Source of the DNA: CALMFT01 sp035333525
GTDB taxonomy: Bacteria > Patescibacteriota > Gracilibacteria > Absconditabacterales > Absconditicoccaceae
Direction: 5' to 3'
DNA: 17,894 nt
NCBI GenBank assembly: GCA_035333525.1
Contig: DAOQQF010000022.1
Location: 1 to 17,894, forward strand
Program-made: the position numbers and the translations under genes
Shown: in pieces, positions 10,501-17,894 of the stretch
Layout of the letters: every line of letters starts with the position of its first letter
Numbering within the stretch: the first letter of the stretch is position 1
The notes under the pieces: generated by a model
Databases searched by the model: none
Told to the model about the DNA's origin: nothing
The model's input: the letters and a program-made list of their open reading frames with translations, nothing else

Positions 10501-11456
10501 CTACCCGCACTATTTGCAGTCCATGTAAAAGTTGAAACTGCACCAGGCTTGATCGCTGATGTATAGACGACTGTTCATGATTTTTTGACGACTAGTTGGG
10601 TAGTAGTAATTTTGGAACCAGCCAAACCACATTTGATAGTTACGACATCACCACTTTGAGCTTCACCATTAGCAGGAGATACAAGTTCATGCTCACACGT
10701 TGGTGGAACATTATTGATCGTACAGTTATTTTTACAATTATCAGTATCATCAGTATTACCATCATCACATTGTTCACCTCCATTGAGTTTGATAGTATCA
10801 AAAGTTGATGGATTACCTTCAACGAAGTTTTGAGTTCCATTGTCTACTACACCATCTCCACAATATCATACATAGATATTCTGACACTCATTATTTACAA
10901 CACCTTCGACAGGAGTTCATGATCATTTCTTATATTGAGTTGATTGATTAAGTGGGCTAATATTAGTAGTTACCAGAATTGGATACTTATTGTCAGTAAC
11001 CTCATTGGGAAAAATTAATGGCATCAGCTTATAGACAAATTGTGCAGCAACAGTAGCTCTATCATTTGCATGATTATTGACCGTAATATCTTGATAAACC
11101 CAATAGACTGTAGAAATATTTTTGGGTTTAGCATCACTGATGATGTTAAACACAGGATTTGAAAAGGTATTATTTGGTCCATTATACCAATCAATAGTAC
11201 TTTGATTATGAACGATTTTGACGTAGTTGCTAGAACTAGCAGTCATTTTGTCATACACTCTGATTGATTTTCCTTTGTACACCAAAATACTCTGGAGATA
11301 ACCAGGACAGCTTGTTTCTACATTACCAACTGGATTGGGGGTCACCGTCCCAGCAGCAGCAGCGGGCAATGATGGTAATAACGACAACATAGGAATAAAC
11401 TGTTGGATCACAATCAACACACCTAATAGGAGCTTGAATACAGATTTCATAGTCAT
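4548..11456 (-). CDS. Giant secreted surface protein with DUF11, Ig-like and SdrD-B domains (adhesin-like), 2302 residues
   Basis: This is probably a cell-surface adhesin or sheath protein. ATG at 11456 to TAA at 4548-4550 is one frame holding about 74 UGA codons. Residues 1-35 form a signal peptide (MTMKSVFKLLLGVL... ending PAAAA|G). An N-terminal domain of unknown type follows (36-~180). A GGEQCDDGN Cys-rich motif lies near 222-243. Four-Cys Ig-like modules begin near residues 246, 349, 894, 1130, 1225, 1447 and 1554. DUF11 domains lie near 458-592, 602-744, 747-890, 979-1125 and 1308-1435. An SdrD-B domain (1729-1838) carries DSNGNGIQDNGE. Seven glycines and a proline linker follow, then a CGNGRQEIGEYCD motif. 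The last ~390 residues are beta-rich and end GVEKK. There is no LPxTG motif and no C-terminal membrane helix, so the anchoring mode is unknown. Two candidate promoters precede the gene and a hairpin follows it. Starting at the second Met (11450) is equally possible. Confidence 0.9.
5943..6272 (-). other. SdrD-B-like domain in the giant surface protein
   Basis: Residues ~1729-1838 begin LGNYVRVDSNGNGIQDNGE, continue GLGGVTVRLY, ITDSNGYYVFNNLPAGNY and end near SIDAG. This matches the SdrD B-repeat / Cna-B-like fold of staphylococcal Sdr adhesins, including its calcium-loop motif D-x-N-G-N-G-x-Q-D. Three of its consensus glycines (in GELGLGGV) are encoded by UGA. Confidence 0.85.
7140..7540 (-). 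other. DUF11 domain 5 of the giant surface protein
   Basis: The segment starts DIEVIKSVTPTMVKTNDMVTY and follows the DUF11 pattern: VKNIGAGDAQEFFVTDNMPAG and later TTITYQAKV. It differs from domains 1-4 in lacking the acidic DxDSDP...EDDE tail and has instead a short Cys-containing end (CADPCNNE...GNNCDDA). Confidence 0.75.
8085..10085 (-). repeat. DUF11 domains 1-4 of the giant surface protein
   Basis: Four domains share the pattern [FY]xSGDxxxFxIxVxNxGN, a [LY]P motif (DYIPAG, DYFPIN, DYLPDD, DYLPTS), SASxGG, VxWT and a final acidic tail such as DSDPCDMGPSGNPSDDDED. Domains 1-3 are contiguous (10085 to ~8790). Domain 4 (8520 to ~8085) follows after one Ig-like module. DUF11 repeats are typical of long bacterial and archaeal surface proteins. 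UGA and GGN interchange at equivalent glycines, for example 10017-10019 (UGA) versus 9591-9593 (GGT) in SGD. Confidence 0.85.
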
Positions 11457-11515
11457 TATAAAAAGAAGAATAAAAGATTATAAACGCTATCATAATTTTT
11501 CTATTGTATTTTAAT

Positions 11516-11545
11516 TATATATAATAAATTATAATAACTTGTCAA
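11516..11545 (-). promoter_or_regulatory. Candidate proximal promoter of the giant surface-protein gene
   Basis: On the minus strand a consensus TTGACA (11540-11545) is followed after 18 bp by TATATA (11516-11521). A TATAAT also occurs at 11514-11519, but at a 20-bp spacing. The leader would be about 50 nt. Confidence 0.55.
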
Positions 11546-11546
11546 G

Positions 11547-11559
11547 TGATTCTGAATCA
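11547..11559. promoter_or_regulatory. Perfect 13-bp palindrome next to a -35 box
   Basis: TGATTCTGAATCA is a perfect inverted repeat (6-bp arms, 1-bp centre). On the minus strand it sits one base upstream of the TTGACA at 11540-11545. This is a typical place for a dimeric regulator, though the arms are short. Confidence 0.45.
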
Positions 11560-11580
11560 TTATTAGGTCTAATTTTGAAC

Positions 11581-11610
11581 ATAATAACTATATTAGCTGT
11601 TTTATGTCAA
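11581..11610 (-). promoter_or_regulatory. Candidate distal promoter of the giant surface-protein gene
   Basis: A second consensus TTGACA (11605-11610) is followed after 18 bp by TATTAT (11581-11586, four of six matches). The same stretch contains an imperfect hairpin (ACATAA 11579-11584 with TTATGT 11602-11607), which could instead belong to the 3' end of the upstream gene. Confidence 0.4.
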
Positions 11611-11642
11611 TAATAAGAGAGGTTGTTAGATACAAAAGAATA

Positions 11643-14600
11643 TTATTTAGCGTTATCGGATTCAGTTTCTATCTGATCGATATATCACGATAATTGACCA
11701 ACTACAGCTTGTTTCATTCATGTAGGTCGAGATTTCCCATGTTTGGTGCGATACTCTCATTCAAGAGCTGATACGATGTTGGCCACCGCTCCTGCTGGAT
11801 TGGTATTATTAAATAGAGGATTTGATCTCACTCTTTGGATCCATGATTGTGGAGCGGTTGGGAGTCAGGTTGTTGGATTCAATACGCTAGTATATCCTCC
11901 ATCCAATATCTTGAAGTTATTCAATAGTCCCGGTTCGATACCATTTATATGATTAATTAATTCATCGTATGAACCGAATTTAGCCAAGACACTATTTCAG
12001 GTTGCATCGGTGATTACGACACTATAATAAGGTTTACCGTTTCCATCAACTCATACATACTCGATATTGATCGTCTTACCATTGACCGTATAAACGGTAT
12101 TAGTTTGTTTGGACACATCTATTTTTTGACCATCAATTTCGATCACTCATGGTTCAGTGGTTACCTCTCACCCATTATCTACTCATGGTGTTGTTTGAAC
12201 TGATTTGATAACTCTCACTCCACCAGTGAGTGAAAATCTCGTAGCAGTAATAGCTGCTCTTTGAGCAACACTTGCTACATTGGTAAAGAATCATGATTCT
12301 TGAGCAGGAAGAATATTATTCTCATCAAGTTTTACTTCTCATTCTTTTTTAGTGATATTGTTGTCGGTTAGTTGTGATTCCACAACATCAAAGGTCACGC
12401 CCACTGATTCATTCAAACAGTCAGGGTAAAAAAAGAACTCATAGTTTGCCTTGATTATTTTGGGTTTACCATCAATGGTAATTGATACTTCTTGCTTACC
12501 TGATCAAAACTCTGTCATTATAGTTGGAATAATTGTAGGATCAATTGATCACAATCACCTCATCAAAGACTGTACCAGATTATTTTCCCCAGATCACTTG
12601 GTATCATTGTATCTGGTCATAATTTGTGACCATACATATCTCCTGAGTGTATCATCATCAGAAGTAGTACCATCAAGAGGTGTACTACTACCAGCAACTT
12701 TTTCTGTTCAGATTATCAATTTTTCATTTTGAGTATTGTTGCGACCTGCATATCCATAGATGAGTGCCAGAGTGTTATTACCGGATGCTCTATCAATATC
12801 AAATCCATAATCACTATTGGTAGTCATATAGTTGTCCATAGTAAGACCGTTTTTGGCCGTAGTAAACATATTCTGAAGGGCTTTATTTCTATATGATTCA
12901 ATCAATCCAAAAGGTGTTTTGTTGGTCTCTGAACCATTCTTCCATCTTCTCTCAAATCATTCAGTTCTACTTTTCATCTTTGGACCAAGGCCACGAGCGG
13001 TAACCTTATCTCCATCGATTTCACAAATTGAACTTGAAATAAGACGTTTGGAGAGATCATACAACTCATTGATACCTGATGCATTGAATGTATATCATGT
13101 CTTTTTCAAAAGTTTCATAAGTTTATTTGCTCAAGTAGCAGCAACAGCGAATTTGCGTTCATCCATAGCACGATCAAAGGCATGGAGAATCTCCTTGTGA
13201 GCAGAGTTACTTTTTAATAAGATACTACTGCTATGATCGATATCACGAGCCATAGAACGATACGCTGAGTCGATATGATCTGAATAATCAGAAAACTGTA
13301 TCGGTGTTGTGGATTGAGTTTCTACTTGTGAAGGTTCCATTGTTTCATACACAAATACAATACCTGATCATGTGGTTCAGTTTTCCCTATCGACATGAAG
13401 TGTCTTTTCTTTTTTGTTGTAAGTAAACGTATAGATCTTGTCTCCCTTGAGCTCAAAGGGTATAGGATTTTCACTGTTTCACTGCAGGTTGAGCTTCAAG
13501 ACACTCGTATTGGGGTCAAATGATTGGGATGTAATCAATCACTTGTCATCCCCCAAGAGGTTGTCCAAAACTGATTTGATTCATGTAATGTTCCCACCAT
13601 CCACAGTAACATCATCCCATGTCCAGGATTCATGCGTACGATACGGTTTAGTAGGTTTCTCATGTAATGTAAGTCCAGATATTGTAGCCCCTGTCTTGTT
13701 GTTGGGGATTCACTTATAGAGCTCTTTTGATCATCTTCGTTCATTCCATGGTACGAGCGATTCTTCGACCTCATAACCAAATGATAAAACACGGATAGTT
13801 TGATTTCACTGGAGAATCGTACTATAACCTGACACCATACCACTAGGAACTACAAGCTGACCATCCTTATTTTGTGAAAGATATTGTTCATATCATGGTT
13901 TGATTCTGATTTGGAGTTTTGCTATACGAGCAAGTTCTGGTGATATGAGGACACTACCTCAGTTTATCTTTATATAGTCAGGGTTTGTTTTGAGATCGTC
14001 AGTAATAAGTTTTAATGTGACAATATCTCAGAGAGTAATCAGCTCTTTTTTGTTTTTCTTTTGGTCCGTTTCAAAAAGTTGTTGAGCGCCGGTGTTTCTA
14101 TTGACCCTAGTAATAGCTTCACCAGTTGATCTGAGATCATCGCTTGTGGTCGTATTACGAAAGACAGCAAATCCTGTATTTGCCAGTCCAAACAAGGTAG
14201 CAGGGTTGATACTAGCAGTGATACTTTCTATTGAAAGTCCTTTGAGTTTATCCAAGTTTTGGTTGTATCGATTGAGTGAATAATTGTATGCTACCATATC
14301 AGAAATAAGTGTAATTTGTTCATCTCATAGTGTATTGGTTGCCATACCTGGTTTGAGGGTATTGATGATACCAGTAATGAGCATAGCATGTTTGACAATG
14401 GTTTTGTCCTTTGATTTATCAAACGAACTTCCCAATGATTGTTTGATGCTATCATAGATCGTTGAGTAGGTCAACTGATCGATTGGTTTATTTTTGTAGT
14501 TAGTAAATACTCATTCAAAGATTTCCTTAGTTTTGGTATAGATACTATCAGAGATGATGTCTACTCATGCAATCTTGTCTTGTCTCCATCTCAAAGCAGG

Positions 14601-16631
14601 AGCTATATCAAACAATGTCGCTCACGCTCATACTCAGATATACTGAGCTGATTTACGATCAAGTGTATTGGTGAGTTTGCGTTTGTTGACCATAGCCTCA
14701 GTCATCGCATAGATATAAGGAGAAAACGTGAACTTATCATTGGTTCCTGTTCCAATTCCTGTTCATACTCACAACCCATATCAGATATTCCATGTTTTGT
14801 AGTTGGTATTTCCGATTCTTGAACCAAACTGTTTGGTTGCATTGTATCAGATACTAACTCAGACATTGGGTCACATCTCTACTGAAGATTTTTTTTCATT
14901 GTAATAGTTTGCTCATACTACACCAAGTCACCATGAAATATTCTGAGTATAATCTCAAATCAGGTCTTGCCAGAGCGTACCTCATACACCGAGTCACACT
15001 GCATCAAGTCATGTCTTACCAGGTACTTTTTGACCTTGGTTATTGGTATACCCCATGAGATGGTGAGCTTGGAAAAACAATGCTAATCATCCTATAGTAA
15101 AGTTTCTCTTGTGGAGGTTTCTATTCTCTTTGAGATCTTTGGCAAAGGCTTCAAGTTGAGCAATCTGATCATCGTTGAGCGTTCATTGAGAAGTCGATTT
15201 ATTGGCATCAATTGTTTTTTTAATCTCTGCGATCAGCTTATCTATTTTTTTATTCGAAAGATTTTCAAGTTGATCGATCTCTGGATGAGTGGCTTTGAGT
15301 TGGTCATAAGTATTGGTAAATGATTGAAGATCGAAGTTGTGAGCAGTCATATCAGCAGTTTGCTCAAACAATGCTGTATATGCTTCAGGTCATGACTTGA
15401 AGATATCATAGATAGTACCTGGAAACAAGTAAAGTCCTTGTTCTCTAAAAATATCCAAATATCTAGGATCATTAGTAAATAAGTTAGTGAGATCTTTTGG
15501 TGAGTTGATTGTTTTCAGATCAATAGGTTGTGGTCATGAACTACGACCTTGGATGAGGGTATTGATAAATCAAGCTATATTCTGAGCTACAACCGTAGAT
15601 GGATTAGCGACATTGGTTGCATACAAATCAAAAATAGCTTTTTGGTATGCCTCATAGATTTGTGTTTCGGTGACTGACTCTCTTGCGGTTTGTTTGAAAT
15701 CACGAGCAAATTTCCTTTCTTTGTACTGCGAACCTCACAATCGTGAGCCAAGTCATGTTTTACGAATATAGTCTCCCTTGTCAGGAGTTCTCAATACACG
15801 AGCATCAAAATTGATATCGGACAATAAAAATCATAAGATAACCTGATCGTTTGATTTAATTGTTTTGGAATCCACCACTTCGCCACCGATAGCATCTACC
15901 ACTTGGATGGTTGGTCATGATGTAGTGAGCACATCTACATACTCTTTCATATGTTGTTGAGCTTTTTGAAGGTCTTTTTTTTCCTTACGTTCTACACGAG
16001 CTGTCGATTTACCCTCATCAATCTTTTCTTGTTTGGCAACAATGCGCTCTTCGAGTGTATCGAGTCTCTTGGTAATTTTTTTGGACTCTCTACCAGATAC
16101 CTCCTTATGATTGGGCATCACCATACTGTCAGTCTCATCTTCGATCTGTGCACCGAGTCATTGTTCTGCTAGCGCTACACGATCTCCTGCAATCTCATCT
16201 CTGAGCGATCTAATCAAGATCGTAAATTGTTGAATGCGTTCACTTTCAGCCAATTTGAGCTCTTTTTGATAGTCAACAATTGAATCAACAAAAACACCGA
16301 GTTTACGAGCAAGTTTTCTGTTTTTCTTGGCATCTCTTCTCGACTCATTGTCCTTGAGTTGAGCTCTGATATTCTCCAAGATTGTTGAAAAATCATCATT
16401 TGGATTAAGTTTAATCGATGATTTGATCATATTACTACGATGAGCTTTATCCAAAAATTCTTGAAATTCATCTCTGAGAAAACCATCAATTGCATTTTCA
16501 TCACTGAGGTTTGATTTTTTGAGCTCTCTCTTACTGATTTTCCAGTCAGTATCTTGAAGAAAATTCATGGACTCCAAACGCTCAAATCAAAAGTGAGTAC
16601 CAAAATGAGCAAGTAACATAGTAGTGTTCAT
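11643..16631 (-). CDS. Giant hypothetical protein with coiled coils and a beta-barrel-like segment, 1662 residues
   Basis: I do not recognise a family. ATG at 16631 is the first start after an upstream in-frame stop (TAA at 16662-16664). The frame is open to TAA at 11643-11645 with about 59 UGA glycines. There is no N-terminal signal peptide. Residues ~20-250 are charged and helical with probable coiled coils (KKITKRLDTLEERIVAKQEK). Residues ~510-690 are rich in Gly/Tyr/Trp and read as alternating amphipathic beta-strands: WGLGVVGANYY, VGVSIGYN, WNIGYGLGVGTGIGTG, FTFSPYIYAM, YIGVGAGATLFDIAPALRWR. That pattern is typical of outer-membrane barrels. Residues ~690-860 are mixed, ~860-1100 beta-rich, ~1100-1300 helical, and the C-terminal ~300 residues mixed. 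The gene has a strong promoter (16671-16699). A secreted effector, a structural cell-surface protein or a phage structural protein are all possible. Confidence 0.85.
14590..15095 (-). other. Glycine-rich beta-barrel-like segment of the 1662-residue protein
   Basis: Residues ~513-680 contain about six to eight short stretches in which hydrophobic and small/polar residues alternate, separated by polar turns (YNEKKSSVE, NATKQFGSRIGNTN, TGTNDK). Aromatic residues sit near the strand ends. UGA glycines are unusually dense here. The assignment as membrane barrel is inferred from pattern only; a soluble beta-sandwich is possible. Confidence 0.4.
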
Positions 16632-16636
16632 TAGTT

Positions 16637-16675
16637 GAAAAAAATAATAAAAAATACTCTCTTATCATAGAGTAT
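16637..16675 (-). terminator. Intrinsic terminator between the two right-hand genes
   Basis: ATACTCT (16654-16660) pairs with AGAGTAT (16669-16675) around an 8-nt loop, and on the minus strand the stem runs directly into TTTTTATTATTTTTTT. It lies 48 bp past the TAA of the partial right-hand gene. The far arm of the stem overlaps the -10 box of the next gene. Confidence 0.65.
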
Positions 16676-16699
16676 AATCATACCAGTTCTATTTGTCAA
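16671..16699 (-). promoter_or_regulatory. Promoter of the 1662-residue gene
   Basis: On the minus strand a consensus TTGACA (16694-16699), a 17-bp spacer and TATACT (16671-16676, five of six) make a strong sigma-70-type promoter. The start should fall near 16664, inside the loop of the terminator hairpin, giving a leader of about 33 nt without a Shine-Dalgarno sequence. Confidence 0.75.
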
Positions 16700-16722
16700 A
16701 AAAATAGGGATAATATAAACTA

Positions 16723-17894
16723 TTACGCAACAATCTCTTTATGAGCTTTGAGGTAATGATAGATATACTTTAGATGAACTGATCAGTTTTTCTGCAATGG
16801 TTGCAAAGACGACACCGATAAAAGTGGCATAAAATGATATGATACATTTTTAGTTGACAATTCTTTTTCTGTATTTGTAAGAATACTTTTGATCATTGAT
16901 GGATTAGTACATAATGAGTTTAGTGTTAGATTATTCCATGTAGATACTCATCTGTGTACGAGTTGTTGTTTAACTATCGAAAAAAGTTGTTGAGTTTGTG
17001 TATTGAGTTCTCAGTCTATCATATAGTGTTTTTGTGATATATGGTTATTTACTCCCACTGATTGTGCTAGTAGGTAAAGATTTTGTTGAGCAATAGCACG
17101 ATAGGTTTTGGAAGGACCAAGGTTATGAGATAATCATGCTGTGAGTCTAATATCTTCTGGTTTTGAAGTATTTCATCAGTACGCTTCTCGGATAGCATAA
17201 TTATCTTTTAGGTCTTGGTAAGTAACCTTGATCGCGAGCTCTGGATTGAAGGTCAGTCTTTGAATAATATTAATACAACCAGGATCATTAATAATAGCAG
17301 ATACTTGATCATAGACAGTACGATATTGTTTACTATTAAGATGATTTTTGATAAGCTGATTTGCAGGATGAGAACTAACCGTATGATCCTCATCAAGTAA
17401 TTGCAAAACACGTTGTTTTAGCTCTGGTTGACGACATACAAGAGTGGTAAAAGTAATACCCTTGATCTGAAGGGGTCATGTAGCATTGTCATACTCTTGT
17501 TTATTATTCCAAAATTTCTGCTTCCATTCAACCAATTTCTTGGTCATGTTACCTGCAAATACTCACACTCATGTCAAAGGACTCCATGGTCATCATGTCC
17601 AATGTGCAATAGTATTCCATCTTACTTCATCAAATATGTAATTACGTTCCATATTTTCTCTACTCCATAATGAGTTTTTACTCATTCCTATCTCACTAAC
17701 AATAAGAGATTTTATAAGATTTCTCGACTCTTCTCCTATGGTTGAATAGGTATCGATAAGCTGATTCCATGTATCAAAAACAGCAGAGTTGAAATCTTTT
17801 ACTCACTTCATAGCATAATCAAAATCAATACGATAAGTAGAGGAGGTTTTCAATTGTATCACATTAGTCTCATTTTTTTGCTCTATAGTACGAC
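16723..17894 (-). CDS. Hypothetical protein, C-terminal ~390 residues (5' end beyond window)
   Basis: I do not recognise this protein. The frame enters from the right edge and is open to TAA at 16723-16725, ending HKEIVA, with about twelve UGA glycines. The visible part has no signal peptide or transmembrane helix. It begins with mixed sequence (YRIDFDYAMKGVKDFNSAVFDTWNQ as alternating strand then helix), has a Trp/Gly-rich stretch (HWTGGPWSPLTGVGVFAGN), and is then mostly helical (for example PELKQRVLQLLDEDHTV and KQYRTVYDQVSAIINDPG). It ends 91 bp before the start of the 1662-residue gene, with a terminator-like hairpin between them, so the two are probably separate transcription units. It may be part of a much larger protein; the start is not visible. 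Confidence 0.8.

Noticed and set aside
2456..11456. UGA read as tryptophan (code 4)
   Set aside because: In the helical repeats UGA often falls next to a TGG Trp, in a turn column otherwise held by Asp or Asn. In DUF11, lysozyme and SdrD-B domains UGA falls on conserved glycines.
13535..13843. Minus-strand 102-codon frame inside the 1662-residue gene
   Set aside because: It is out of frame with the long gene and has no separate start signals or recognisable domain.
4548..16631. Selenocysteine at UGA codons
   Set aside because: Dozens of UGAs per gene at glycine positions and no sign of SECIS-type hairpins after them.
1..17894. Many short genes or a field of pseudogenes broken by TGA
   Set aside because: Fragments line up in one frame per gene, only TGA interrupts them, and known domains run across the TGA codons without a break.
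1..17894. tRNA or rRNA genes, CRISPR arrays, insertion sequences
   Set aside because: I saw no cloverleaf-like sequence, regularly spaced DNA repeats, transposase motifs or terminal inverted repeats. The gaps are short and explained by promoters and hairpins.

Overview
All coding in this AT-rich window lies on the minus strand, and the genes are intact only if UGA is read as glycine. Read that way, five long frames run gap-free to TAA stops and a sixth gene (the lysozyme) runs off the left edge. UGA also falls on glycines that known families conserve: the EG and GYG of GH24 lysozyme, the GPKT glycine of a peptidoglycan-binding domain, the SGD and GPL glycines of DUF11 repeats, and SdrD-B glycines. 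This is genetic code 25, known from the CPR/Patescibacteria lineages Absconditabacteria (SR1) and Gracilibacteria (BD1-5). The source is therefore very probably one of these, or less likely a phage or element using their code. A standard-code reading would shatter every gene here into fragments.

Layout in transcription order, from the right edge leftwards. (1) 16723-17894: C-terminal ~390 residues of an unrecognised protein. (2) 11643-16631: a 1662-residue unrecognised protein without a signal peptide, with charged coiled-coil segments and a central glycine-rich segment that looks like amphipathic beta-strands. (3) 4548-11456: a 2302-residue secreted surface protein with a signal peptide, seven four-Cys Ig-like modules, five DUF11 domains, an SdrD-B domain, two Cys-rich GExCD motifs and a beta-rich C-terminal region. 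(4) 2456-4261: a 601-residue protein made of about twelve degenerate ~37-residue helical repeats, apparently unlike any family I recognise. (5) 1242-2396: a 384-residue unknown protein, 59 bp downstream of (4) and probably in the same operon. (6) 1-930: a peptidoglycan-binding plus GH24 lysozyme protein, cut by the left edge.

Regulation is partly readable. Good -35/-10 pairs precede genes 2, 3 and 4. A terminator-like hairpin follows gene 3, and another lies between genes 1 and 2 where it overlaps the promoter of gene 2. An identical 26-bp element, which includes the -35 box, lies upstream of both the repeat-protein gene and the lysozyme gene and suggests shared control. None of the five visible gene starts has a clear Shine-Dalgarno sequence.

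Members of these lineages such as Vampirococcus and Absconditicoccus are epibionts or predators on other bacteria. A giant adhesin-like protein, a wall-cutting enzyme and large unknown proteins would suit attachment to and attack on a host cell. That is inference from gene content; nothing in the sequence proves it.
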